Assembly (NCBI GenBank): GCA_030690405.1 | Contig: JAUYGU010000103.1 | Span: 1-20,844 of the forward strand | Direction: 5' to 3' | Length of the DNA stretch: 20,844 nt | From: Dehalococcoidia bacterium | GTDB taxonomy: Bacteria > Chloroflexota > Dehalococcoidia > SM23-28-2 > RBG-16-64-32 | Shown: in pieces, positions 6,781 to 14,847 of the stretch | Position numbering within the stretch: the stretch's first letter is position 1 | Layout: every line of letters begins with the position of its first letter | Notes under the pieces: generated by a model | What the model was told of the DNA's origin: nothing | Databases searched by the model: none | The model's input: only the letters and a program-made list of their open reading frames with translations | Program-made: the position numbers and the translations under genes

Positions 6781-6870
6781 CCTGACAGCGAACGGCCCAC
6801 CAGGCGCAGGCGGCGGAGGAGGCGGAGAAATTATCGACAGGACGAATAGTCAACGGCCACAGGAGGCAGC

Positions 6871-9681
6871 GTGACTCTCGATACCAGACCCAACACCACG
6901 CAGACAGACGTAGGGGCGATTCGCGAATCGCCCCTGATCCAGCGCCGCTTCACCACCCCCGCCATCGACCCCTACGATGAGCTGCAGTGGGAATCGGACC
7001 GCACGGCGGTCATCGCAGGCGCCGACGGCACCCCCGTCTTCGAACAGCGCGACGTAGAGTTCCCCAAGGACTGGTCCCAGAACGCCACCAACGTCGTCGC
7101 CTCCAAGTACTTCCGCGGCCCCCTGAGCGAGGCCACCGCCGCCGCGCCGGGCAAGACCGCCCCCATCCGCGAGCGCTCCGTCAAGCAGCTCATAGACCGC
7201 GTCGTCAACGGCATCACGGACTGGGGCCGTCAGGGCCGCTACTTCGCGGACGATGAGGAGGCGCTGGCGTTCCAGGCGGAGCTCAAGCACATCCTGGTCA
7301 ACCAGAAGGCCTGCTTCAACTCGCCCGTCTGGTTCAACCTGGGCATCGAAGAGAAGCCCCAGTGCTCCGCCTGCTTCATCCTCGCCATAGACGACTCCAT
7401 GGACTCCATCCTGGAGTGGTACCGCACGGAGGGGAAGATCTTCAAGGGCGGCTCCGGCTCCGGCATCAACCTCTCGCGGCTGCGCTCCTCGAAGGAGCGG
7501 CTCACCGCCGGCGGCCTCGCCTCCGGGCCCGTCTCCTTCATGCGCGGCGCCGACGCCATCGCCGGCACCATCAAGTCCGGCGGCAAGACCCGCCGCGCCG
7601 CCAAGATGGTCATCCTCAACGTCGACCACCCCGACATCGAGGAGTTCATCGACTGCAAGTCGAAGGAGGAGCGAAAGGCCTACGCCCTCGGCGACGCCGG
7701 CTACGACGTCTCCCTGGACGGCGACGCCTGGATAAGCATCCAGTACCAGAACGCCAACAACTCCGTACGCGTCACCGACGACTTCATGCGCGCCGTCGAG
7801 ATGGACGGCGAGTGGCACACCCGCTACGTCACCACCGGCGAGCCCGCCCACACCTACCGCGCCCGCGAGCTGATGCGCCGCATCGCCCAGGCCGCCTGGG
7901 AGTGCGCCGACCCCGGCATGCAGTACGACACCACCATCAACGACTGGCACACCTGCGCCAACAGCGGCCGCATCAACGCCTCCAACCCCTGCTCGGAGTA
8001 CATGCACCTAGACAACTCCGCCTGCAACCTCTCCTCCGTCAACCTCCTCAAATTCCTCACGGAGGACGTAGGGGCGCCGCTTGCTGCGCCCCAATCCGGC
8101 CCTTCTCCCATCGCCTTCGACATCGAGGCCTACCGCCACACCTGCGCCGTCATGATCACCGCCCAGGAGATCATCGTCTCCAACTCCTCCTACCCCACGG
8201 AGAAGATCGCCGGGAACGCGGAGGACTACCGCCAGCTTGGGCTGGGCTACTCCAACCTGGGCGCCCTGCTCATGACCCTGGGCATCCCCTACGACCACGA
8301 CGAGGGGCGGGCCTGGGCGGCCGCCCTCACCGCCATCATGACCGCGCAGGCCTACGCCACCTCGGCCGCCATCGCCGCCCGCGTCGGCCCCTTCAACGGC
8401 TACGAGGCGAACAGGGAGCCCATGCTGCGTGTCATCGAGAAGCATCGCGCCGCCGCCTACGAGATCGACGTAGGGGCGCCGCTCGCTGCGCCCCTACTCG
8501 AGGCGGCGCGCGCGGCCTGGGACGATGCCCTGGCCCTGGGCCGGGAGCACGGCTATCGCAACTCGCAGGCCACCGTCATCGCCCCCACCGGCACCATCAG
8601 CTTCATGATGGACTGCGACACTACCGGCATTGAGCCGGACATCGCCCTCGTCAAGTACAAGACGCTGGTCGGCGGCGGCCTCATGAAGATCGTGAACAGC
8701 TCCGTCCCGGCCGCCCTCCGCCGCCTCGGCTACGACGAGCCGGCCGCCGCCGCCATCCTTGCCCACATCGATGAGACCGGCACCATCGAAGGCGCACCCG
8801 GCCTGCGAGAGGAGCACCTCCCCATGTTCGACTGCGCCTTCAGGCCGCAGAACGGCGTCCGCACCGTGCACTGGCTGGGCCACGTCAAGATGATGGGCGC
8901 CGTCCAGCCCTTCGTCTCCGGCGCCATCTCCAAGACCGTCAACCTGCCGGAGGAGGCCACCGTCGAGGAGATCGAGCAGGCGTACATCGAGGGGTGGAAG
9001 CAAGGGCTGAAGGCGCTGGCCATCTACCGCGACGGCTCCAAGCGGGCGCAGGTCCTCAGCACGCACAAGGAAGAGGGACACGTAGGGGCGCCGCTTGCTG
9101 CGCCCGCGGAGATGGGCCAGCCGGTGCGGCGGCGGCTGCCCGCCACCCGGACCTCCCTGACGCACAAGTTCTCGATCGAGGGGCACGAGGGGTACATCAC
9201 CGCCGGCTGCTACGAGGACGGCACCCCGGGCGAGATCTTCGTGACGATGGCCAAGGAGGGCTCCACCCTCTCCGGCATGCTGGACGCCTTCGCCACCTCG
9301 ATCTCCCTCACCCTCCAGTACGGGGTGCCCCTGCGCGACATGGTGAACAAGTTCTCACACATGCGGTTCGAGCCTTCCGGCCGCACGGAGAACTCGGAGA
9401 TCCCCGTCGCCCAGTCCATCGTGGACTACATCTTCCGCTGGCTGGCCTCGACGTTCCTGAGCGAGGAGGAGAAGGAGGAGTTCGGGGTGCTCTCGCCGGC
9501 GGTGAAGGCGAAGCTGATGGCGCAGGAGTACAACGTGCCGGCCTCCGCGGGGAACGGCGCCCGCCACAACCCCAGCGGCCAGACAGACGCCCCGCCCTGC
9601 GCCAACTGTGGCTGGATCATGACCAGGTGCGGCACCTGCTACCGCTGCGCCAACTGCGGCACCACCAGCGGCTGCGGCTAG
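6871..9681 (+). CDS. nrdJ: Vitamin B12-dependent ribonucleotide reductase, class II, copy 1
   Basis: Reduces ribonucleotides to deoxyribonucleotides using adenosylcobalamin to form the thiyl radical. The protein has 936 residues. The radical cysteine is Cys374 in NPCSE, with Asn372 and Glu376. The redox pair is Cys168 (QCSACF) and Cys385 (NSACNLSS), the 11-residue spacing matching known class II enzymes. The C-terminus (from about 909) is a Cys-rich tail, CANCG...CGTCYRCANCG...CG, that regenerates the active site. The GTG start at 6871 has AGGAGG four bases upstream. Four palindromic elements lie in frame: residues 14-21 (VGAIRESP) and VGAPLAAP at 400-407, 534-541 and 738-745, all apparently in loops. 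It is the last gene of the nrdR operon, and a hairpin follows. Confidence 0.96.
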   Translation: MTLDTRPNTTQTDVGAIRESPLIQRRFTTPAIDPYDELQWESDRTAVIAGADGTPVFEQRDVEFPKDWSQNATNVVASKYFRGPLSEATAAAPGKTAPIRERSVKQLIDRVVNGITDWGRQGRYFADDEEALAFQAELKHILVNQKACFNSPVWFNLGIEEKPQCSACFILAIDDSMDSILEWYRTEGKIFKGGSGSGINLSRLRSSKERLTAGGLASGPVSFMRGADAIAGTIKSGGKTRRAAKMVILNVDHPDIEEFIDCKSKEERKAYALGDAGYDVSLDGDAWISIQYQNANNSVRVTDDFMRAVEMDGEWHTRYVTTGEPAHTYRARELMRRIAQAAWECADPGMQYDTTINDWHTCANSGRINASNPCSEYMHLDNSACNLSSVNLLKFLTEDVGAPLAAPQSGPSPIAFDIEAYRHTCAVMITAQEIIVSNSSYPTEKIAGNAEDYRQLGLGYSNLGALLMTLGIPYDHDEGRAWAAALTAIMTAQAYATSAAIAARVGPFNGYEANREPMLRVIEKHRAAAYEIDVGAPLAAPLLEAARAAWDDALALGREHGYRNSQATVIAPTGTISFMMDCDTTGIEPDIALVKYKTLVGGGLMKIVNSSVPAALRRLGYDEPAAAAILAHIDETGTIEGAPGLREEHLPMFDCAFRPQNGVRTVHWLGHVKMMGAVQPFVSGAISKTVNLPEEATVEEIEQAYIEGWKQGLKALAIYRDGSKRAQVLSTHKEEGHVGAPLAAPAEMGQPVRRRLPATRTSLTHKFSIEGHEGYITAGCYEDGTPGEIFVTMAKEGSTLSGMLDAFATSISLTLQYGVPLRDMVNKFSHMRFEPSGRTENSEIPVAQSIVDYIFRWLASTFLSEEEKEEFGVLSPAVKAKLMAQEYNVPASAGNGARHNPSGQTDAPPCANCGWIMTRCGTCYRCANCGTTSGCG
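6910..6935 (+). repeat. In-frame GTAGGGGCG palindrome, nrdJ copy 1 site 1
   Basis: It begins GTAGGGGCG, and 6912-6935 is a perfect 24-bp palindrome centred on TTCG|CGAA. It is read GTA GGG GCG (VGA...) at residues 14-16, near the N-terminus, and follows GAC like most other copies. Confidence 0.85.
8068..8091 (+). repeat. In-frame GTAGGGGCG palindrome, nrdJ copy 1 site 2
   Basis: This 24-bp element is identical to 9082-9105 and 18819-18842. It encodes VGAPLAAP at residues 400-407, between a helix ending LLKFLTED and the next conserved segment FDIEAYRHTC, hence in a loop. Confidence 0.9.
8470..8497 (+). repeat. In-frame GTAGGGGCG palindrome, nrdJ copy 1 site 3 (fullest copy)
   Basis: The most complete copy: GTAGGGGCG (8470-8478) and CGCCCCTAC (8489-8497) are perfect inverted arms, with further pairs inside, making a 28-bp hairpin with one mismatch. 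It encodes VGAPLAAPL from residue 534. It differs from the 24-bp form by one base (C for T in the centre). Confidence 0.9.
9082..9105 (+). repeat. In-frame GTAGGGGCG palindrome, nrdJ copy 1 site 4
   Basis: Identical to 8068-8091. It encodes VGAPLAAP at residues 738-745 in the linker between the barrel core and the C-terminal domain that begins SLTHKFSI. Confidence 0.9.
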
Positions 9682-9703
9682 TTACGCCAGACCTCCCTTT
9701 GGG

Positions 9704-9740
9704 CAGGAGGGGCGCTCTCAACTGGGGAGCGCCCTTCCTG
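9704..9740 (+). terminator. Terminator-like hairpin after nrdJ copy 1
   Basis: A 14-bp stem with one G-T pair: CAGGAGGGGCGCTC (9704-9717) with GAGCGCCCTTCCTG (9727-9740), loop TCAACTGGG. It starts 22 bases after the nrdJ stop. No clear T-tract follows, but the stem is long and well placed. Confidence 0.65.
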
Positions 9741-9759
9741 TGTCTCGCGCACCCCGGCC

Positions 9760-9785
9760 GTAGGGGCAGGCTCCCATGCCTGCCC
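9760..9785 (+). repeat. GTAGGGGCAGG palindrome (intergenic relative of the in-frame elements)
   Basis: It starts GTAGGGGC like the in-gene family, but its stem is GGGCAGGC/GCCTGCCC (9764-9771/9778-9785), loop TCCCAT. Confidence 0.7.
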
Positions 9786-9817
9786 GCTCAGGTCTGCCCG
9801 CCCGCCACGCACACGCC

Positions 9818-9841
9818 GTAGCTGCAGGCCTTTAGGCCTGC
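9818..9841 (+). repeat. GTAGCTGCAGG-type palindromic repeat
   Basis: Core hairpin GCAGGCCT-TT-AGGCCTGC at 9824-9841. The 317-bp gap 9682-9998 otherwise holds the terminator, the GTAGGGGC element and, as far as I can see, no gene. Confidence 0.75.
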
Positions 9842-9998
9842 CACTCCGCCCCGGTTTTCGTGTCCGGCCAAACGGATCGAAATAGCCCGACGCCCCCTGT
9901 AACGGCTCTCCAGCGGCGGCATCCTAAGCTTGCGAATCCGCACGCCCGTTGCTGCCCGCCAGCGGACGGGCCGCGCAGGAGCCATGCATGGAAGACCG

Positions 9999-12900
9999 AT
10001 GAATCGAGATCACAGGGTGGACAGAGACACGGCCCCGGGAGAAGGGTCCCCGCGGAAGTCTCATCTCGCCGCCTCCGGCCGCTTCCGGCGCGCCCGTGAG
10101 CACCGGCCTCCCATGCGCCTCTTCCTGGCCGTGCTGGCGGTGACCTTCCTGGCCGAGACGGCCGTGATGTACCTCCTACCGCATCTGCTGGCGGATCCGC
10201 ACGGCTTCGCGGCTATTGTCACCGACAGCTCCATCCTGGCCACCCTCAGCGCGCCGCCCCTGTGGTGGCTCCTCGCCGCCCGTGCGCGGGCGGAGAAAGC
10301 CCTCCGGAGGAGCGAGAAGCACTTCCGCTCCCTCATCGAAAACTCCCTGGACATCATCATGGGTATCGGGCCCGATGGTGCCCTGCGCTACGTGAGCCCA
10401 TCCGTTCAACGGACCCTCGGCTATGAGCCGGAAGAGCTGGTGGGGAAGAGCCCTTCGGACCTGGTGCACCCTGACGATCTGCCCGCTGTCATGGCTGCCG
10501 TGGCTGAGAGCCTGCGAAGCCGGGAGCCCGGTCCCCTGTTGGAGGTACGGATCCGTCACCGGGACGGCTCCTGGCGCGCTGTCGAAGCCATTGGGCGCGG
10601 CTTCCTCGACGAGTCAGGGGCGGTATCCATCGTCGTCACCCATCGCGACATCTCTGAGCGCAAGCAGGCGGAGCAGGCGCTGCGCGAGGCGGAAGCGAAG
10701 TACCGGACGCTGGTGGAACAGCTCCCGGCGATCACCTACATCGATGTGGTGGATGAGGCCAGCCCCGCAGGGTTTACTCCGGTCTACTTCAGCCCCCAGA
10801 TCGAGACGATGCTGGGATACTCGCCGGAGGAGTTCAACGCGCGCGCCGAGCTGTGGTCAGAGGTGCTCCATCCCGAGGACCGCGAGCGCGCCCTAGCCGC
10901 GGACGCCCACCACTACGCCACCGGCGAGCCGAGTAGCCACGAGTACCGCCTGATCGCCCGCGACGGCCGCGTCGTCTGGGTGCAGGAGCGGGCGGTGGTT
11001 GTGCGAGACGCCACCGGCGAACCCAAACACTCACAGGGAGTCCTCCTGGACGTCACGGCGCGCAAGCAGGCGGAGGAGGCGATCCGGGAGGCGGAGGAAC
11101 GCTGGCGATCGCTGGTTGAGAACGCCCCGGACCTCATCATGACCGTGGACCGCGAAGGCACAATCCAGTTCATGAACCACGCGGTGCCCGGTTTCACCGT
11201 GGGAGACGCCATCGGCACCACCGTCTATAGCTACGTCCGGCCGGAATACCACGGGGCGATGCGGACCGCGCTCGAGCGGCTGTTCGAGACGGGCGAAGCC
11301 CAGAGCTACGAGGTGGCGGGCGACGGCCCGTCCGGTAGCACCTCCTGGTACGCCAGCCGTGTGGGCCCAATCACGCGCGACGGCGAGGTCGTGGCCGCGA
11401 CAATAATCGCCAGCGACATCACCACGCGCAAGCGAGCGGAGGAGGCGCTCCGGGAGAGCGAGGAGCGCCTCCGCGTCCTCATCACCGGCGCCCCAGTCAT
11501 TCTGTTCGCGACGGATAGCGAAGCGGTAATTACGCTCACGGTGGGCGCCGCAACGGATGGTCTTCCGTCCAAGCCGGAGGAGATGGTCGGGCGGCCGGTC
11601 TCAACAGTATTCGCCCACGTGCCACAAATCCAGGAGAACACTCGCCGCGCGCTCGCCGGCGAAAAGGTTGCGTTCACTGTCGAACTCGGCGAGCTGCAGC
11701 TCGATTGCCGGATCTCCCCGGTGTGGCGCGAAGACGGCGAGGTCGCCGGCCTGATCGGCGTTGCTACCGACATCACGGAGCGCAAGCAGGCGGAGGAGGC
11801 GCCCCGGGAGAGCGAGGAGCGGACCCGCCAGATCGTAGAGACAGCGTACGACGCCTTGGTCTCCATGGACACCCGCGGTGTGATCACAGCCTGGAACGGG
11901 GCGGCAGAAACCATCTTCGGCTGGCCCCACCAGGAAGCCGTCGGCCGGACGCTGGCCGAAACCATCATCCCTCCGCAGTTGCGCGAGGCCCACGTGGGGG
12001 GCCTGCAACGGTTCCTGGCCACGGGGGAAGGTCCCGTGCTGAATCAGCGAATCGAGATCACGGCGCTGCACCGCGACGGGCACGAGTTCCCGGTGGAGCT
12101 GGCGGTCTGGGCCGTCAGGTCGGGGGACAGCTACACGTTTAACGCCTTCGTCCACGACATCACCGCGCGCAAGGAGGCGGAGGAAGAGCTCGCTCGCGTG
12201 AACAGCGAGCTCAAGAGCGAGCACAAGCAGATCGAGGGCCTGAACCGAAGCCTGGAGCGCAAGGTCAAGGAACGGACGCGGGATCTGCGCATCGCCAACA
12301 AGGAGCTCCGCGAGCGCAACCGCCAGCTCCTCACCGCCCGCGCCCAGGCCGTCACCGACTCCAACACCGGCCTCCACAACCACCGCGCCTTCCACGAACG
12401 CGTCCGCGACGAGTTCTCCCACGCGCAGGCCAACGGCACTGAGCTCGGCACGATCATGATGGACATCGACGGCTTCAAGTCGGTCAACGACTCGCTGGGT
12501 CACCTCGCCGGCGACCGCATCCTCCGCAGGCTCGCCCGCACCCTCGCCAGGGCCGTCCCACAGGATGACGCCTACCGCTACGGCGGAGACGAGTTCGCCG
12601 TGTTGCTGCCGGGGGCCAGCCACGAGCAGACCGCCTCCGCCGCAGAGCGCCTCCGCCGCGCTGTTGAGAAGCGAACTAACGGCAGCGGGGAGGGGATCAC
12701 GATCAGCCTGGGTATCGCCTGCTACCCGGACACGGCGTCCTCCGCGGAGGAGCTGATCTACGGGTCGGATGCCGCGATGTACTGGGCCAAGTCCGCCGGC
12801 AAGAACTGCGTAGGCGACTGGAGCAAGCTGGTACGCCATCGCGCGGAAGGCGTCCTCCCCTGGTACGCCGCCGACCGCGCCATCAGGGCCCCGGACACGG

Positions 12901-13529
12901 TTGCCGCGCTCGTCGCCGCGCTCGCCGCCAAGGACCCCGCGACCGCCGCTCACACGGAGCGCTGCTCCTGGTACGCCGCGCGGCTAGCCGAAGAGCTCGG
13001 CCTGGGCGAACGCGACACCTCCATCGTGCGGCTGGCCTCGCTCCTGCACGACATCGGCAAGCTCGCAGTCCCCGACGACGTCCTGTTCAAGCCGGGCCCG
13101 CTCGATGAGCAGGAATGGGAGCTGATGCGGCAACACCCCGTCACCGCCCTGAACATCCTAGGCCAGATACGCTCCGTCGCCGACGCGACGCCGGCCATCC
13201 TCCACCACCACGAGCACTTCGACGGCTCCGGCTACCCGGACGGCCTGGCCGGGGACCGGATACCGATCGCGTCTCGCATCCTCCTCGTCACCGACGCCTT
13301 CGACGCCATGACCACCGACCGGCCGTACCGGCGGGCGATGCCGGTGGAGGCCGCGGTGGAGGAGCTGAAGCGCAACGCCGGGACGCAGTTCGACCCGGAT
13401 GTGGTGGAGGCGTTCTTGCGGATACTCGGCCGGTGCGGCGCCCAGCCGCTCACCTGGTCCGAGGCGTCAGGGAAACCGCGCCTGGAGCCCGTCGTCTCCC
13501 CTGTTTTGGCGCGTCAGCCTTCAGGCTGA
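9999..13529 (+). CDS. Membrane multi-PAS GGDEF / HD-GYP cyclic-di-GMP protein
   Basis: A sensor predicted both to make and to break cyclic di-GMP. With the ATG at 9999 it has 1176 residues: two hydrophobic segments (about 40-62 and 72-94), five PAS domains each ending in a DIT-x-RK-type motif (near 218, 352, 473, 591 and 720), a coiled coil (735-785), a GGDEF domain with intact GGDEF at 862-866, and an HD-GYP domain with HDIGK (His1017, Asp1018) and DGSGYP (1075-1080). The inhibitory I-site RxxD before GGDEF reads VPQD, so product inhibition is probably lost. Start choice: ATG 9999 has GGAAG upstream; ATG 9984 and ATG 10113 are alternatives. The last codons and the stop lie in a palindromic repeat. 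Confidence 0.92.
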   Translation: MNRDHRVDRDTAPGEGSPRKSHLAASGRFRRAREHRPPMRLFLAVLAVTFLAETAVMYLLPHLLADPHGFAAIVTDSSILATLSAPPLWWLLAARARAEKALRRSEKHFRSLIENSLDIIMGIGPDGALRYVSPSVQRTLGYEPEELVGKSPSDLVHPDDLPAVMAAVAESLRSREPGPLLEVRIRHRDGSWRAVEAIGRGFLDESGAVSIVVTHRDISERKQAEQALREAEAKYRTLVEQLPAITYIDVVDEASPAGFTPVYFSPQIETMLGYSPEEFNARAELWSEVLHPEDRERALAADAHHYATGEPSSHEYRLIARDGRVVWVQERAVVVRDATGEPKHSQGVLLDVTARKQAEEAIREAEERWRSLVENAPDLIMTVDREGTIQFMNHAVPGFTVGDAIGTTVYSYVRPEYHGAMRTALERLFETGEAQSYEVAGDGPSGSTSWYASRVGPITRDGEVVAATIIASDITTRKRAEEALRESEERLRVLITGAPVILFATDSEAVITLTVGAATDGLPSKPEEMVGRPVSTVFAHVPQIQENTRRALAGEKVAFTVELGELQLDCRISPVWREDGEVAGLIGVATDITERKQAEEAPRESEERTRQIVETAYDALVSMDTRGVITAWNGAAETIFGWPHQEAVGRTLAETIIPPQLREAHVGGLQRFLATGEGPVLNQRIEITALHRDGHEFPVELAVWAVRSGDSYTFNAFVHDITARKEAEEELARVNSELKSEHKQIEGLNRSLERKVKERTRDLRIANKELRERNRQLLTARAQAVTDSNTGLHNHRAFHERVRDEFSHAQANGTELGTIMMDIDGFKSVNDSLGHLAGDRILRRLARTLARAVPQDDAYRYGGDEFAVLLPGASHEQTASAAERLRRAVEKRTNGSGEGITISLGIACYPDTASSAEELIYGSDAAMYWAKSAGKNCVGDWSKLVRHRAEGVLPWYAADRAIRAPDTVAALVAALAAKDPATAAHTERCSWYAARLAEELGLGERDTSIVRLASLLHDIGKLAVPDDVLFKPGPLDEQEWELMRQHPVTALNILGQIRSVADATPAILHHHEHFDGSGYPDGLAGDRIPIASRILLVTDAFDAMTTDRPYRRAMPVEAAVEELKRNAGTQFDPDVVEAFLRILGRCGAQPLTWSEASGKPRLEPVVSPVLARQPSG

Positions 13530-13555
13530 CAACGACCCCGATCCGGATCGGGGTC
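13513..13555 (+). repeat. Two adjacent palindromes at the end of the GGDEF gene
   Basis: GTCAGCCT-TC-AGGCTGAC (13513-13530) is followed by a perfect 22-bp palindrome, GACCCCGATCC/GGATCGGGGTC (13534-13555). The first supplies the final residues QPSG and the stop TGA. The second lies between two convergent genes and could act as a two-way terminator, though without a T-tract. Confidence 0.75.
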
Positions 13556-13575
13556 CCACCGAACCCGTAGGACGC

Positions 13576-14721
13576 TCACAGCCTTCGCAGCGTGGGCCGG
13601 GGCAGGCGGGCGCGCAGGTACTCCGCCAGCGCCTTTACGTAGCGGGCCCCGCTCTGGCGCACCATGTAGTGCCCGCGCTCGCTATGCCAGAAGCCGGCGC
13701 TGCGACCGATCTCCGCGAAGACGTCCGCGATCTTCTCCTGCGAGAAGTCGTCCGCGCTGCGACAGACCTCCAGGATGTCCGGCATGACCTGGTGCAGGGC
13801 GCCGGCGCCCAGCGCCTTTTGAATGACGTACCCCTGGGGCTCCTCGAAGGCGCTATGCCAGCGCTCGCGGGCGGCGCACCAGTAGTTCAGCAGCAGCCGC
13901 CCCACCTCCTCATCCGTAAGCCGCTTGACGAAGCTGTCTCGCACGACGGGATCAAGGGAGGAGACCATGCCGTGCTGGCGCATCAGGTGATGGGGGCGCC
14001 GCTTCTCGCCGGGCATGATGAGGGTGCCGTACCAGGGGCTGGACGCGTCGCTGTTCAGGAGGTCGCAGAGCTTGGTGGCGCGGGCGCGCAGATAGTTGCG
14101 TTCGCCCTCGCGCTCCAGGAGCGCCACCCCTTCCGCTTCCCGCATCGTGAGCAGGTGCCGGTCGACGACGTCCGTCGGCACGCCCCTCTGGCGGGTGTTG
14201 ATCACGTGGAAGTAGCGCATCTCCTCGTAGGCGTCTATCCCCTCTACGATCGTCACCGGCAGGGGATAGTCGGCCAGCCACTTCGCCTTGTCCTTGGTCA
14301 GGGCGCGCTCCAGGCCGGCCAGCCGGTGCTGGCCATCGACGAGCCAGAGGCGAACGCCGGCCGGGATCGTGAGGACGCCGGGCTCGCCGCCGCCGCTCTC
14401 GATCCCGGCCACCTCGAAGGAGGCGTGGTCCGGCTGGCGGATGCAGAGCAGGAGGGAGGTGGGCAGCACGCCCTCCTCCTCTCGCAGGTAGGTGGACACC
14501 TGCCGCAGACGCGAAGCTGTGAGCGGTCGCTGGTACCCCTCGCGGTTATCGTGGCGGTACGTGTCGGGAAGGCTGCGGCCCAGCAGGTCCTTGAGTGGCA
14601 CCACCGCCGAATACAGGTTGACGTCCGGCCGCTTCTGGCGGAACCGCAGCGCGAAGGTGCTCAGGGCCTCCCGGGAAGCGGCTTCCTGGGCTTGCTGGAG
14701 GATCACTGTGGAGGATGCCAT
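13576..14721 (-). CDS. DGQHR-domain protein, DndB-like
   Basis: A 381-residue protein with LWLVDGQHRLAGLERAL at about 125-141. The DGQHR motif (129-133) defines a superfamily that includes DndB, the regulator of DNA phosphorothioation. Other conserved-looking parts are VTIVEGIDAYEEMRYFHVINTRQRGVPTDVV (the 'F-x-x-I-N-x-x-x-x-x-V' segment after the motif) and an alpha-helical C-terminal half. No dndA/C/D/E, sspB or restriction gene lies in the window, so it is an orphan here and a phosphorothioation role is not supported by context. The ATG at 14721 has AGGAGG upstream. It is divergent from nrdJ copy 2, sharing a 126-bp intergenic region, and convergent with the GGDEF gene. Confidence 0.85.
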   Translation of the reverse strand: MASSTVILQQAQEAASREALSTFALRFRQKRPDVNLYSAVVPLKDLLGRSLPDTYRHDNREGYQRPLTASRLRQVSTYLREEEGVLPTSLLLCIRQPDHASFEVAGIESGGGEPGVLTIPAGVRLWLVDGQHRLAGLERALTKDKAKWLADYPLPVTIVEGIDAYEEMRYFHVINTRQRGVPTDVVDRHLLTMREAEGVALLEREGERNYLRARATKLCDLLNSDASSPWYGTLIMPGEKRRPHHLMRQHGMVSSLDPVVRDSFVKRLTDEEVGRLLLNYWCAARERWHSAFEEPQGYVIQKALGAGALHQVMPDILEVCRSADDFSQEKIADVFAEIGRSAGFWHSERGHYMVRQSGARYVKALAEYLRARLPRPTLRRL

Positions 14722-14755
14722 CTCCCCCTCCTATCTCTATGTGTGCCTTAAGAAA

Positions 14756-14783
14756 ATCATAAAGCAGTTAAGCGTTTTGTCAA
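14756..14783 (-). promoter_or_regulatory. Promoter of the DGQHR gene
   Basis: On the minus strand, a perfect TTGACA (14783-14778), 16-bp spacer and TATGAT (14761-14756; five of six). The region is unusually AT-rich. Predicted transcription start near 14749, leader about 28 nt. Confidence 0.65.
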
Positions 14784-14825
14784 TACTCTGGGGCACCGGC
14801 GCGCGGTTTTGGCGGCTTCTGCCGA

Positions 14826-14834
14826 TGCTATACT
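14826..14834 (+). promoter_or_regulatory. Extended -10 (TGCTATACT) of nrdJ copy 2
   Basis: TGC-TATACT lies 14 bases before the ATG at 14848, with GGGGGTG (14835-14841) as ribosome binding site in between, so the leader is very short. No good -35 is seen. The same nonamer precedes four other genes in the window. Confidence 0.6.
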
Positions 14835-14847
14835 GGGGGTGACCACG

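Noticed and set aside
14722..14847. NrdR box upstream of nrdJ copy 2.
   Set aside because: The only half-site-like match (TGTGT near 14740) lacks a partner half; no 16-bp palindrome fits.
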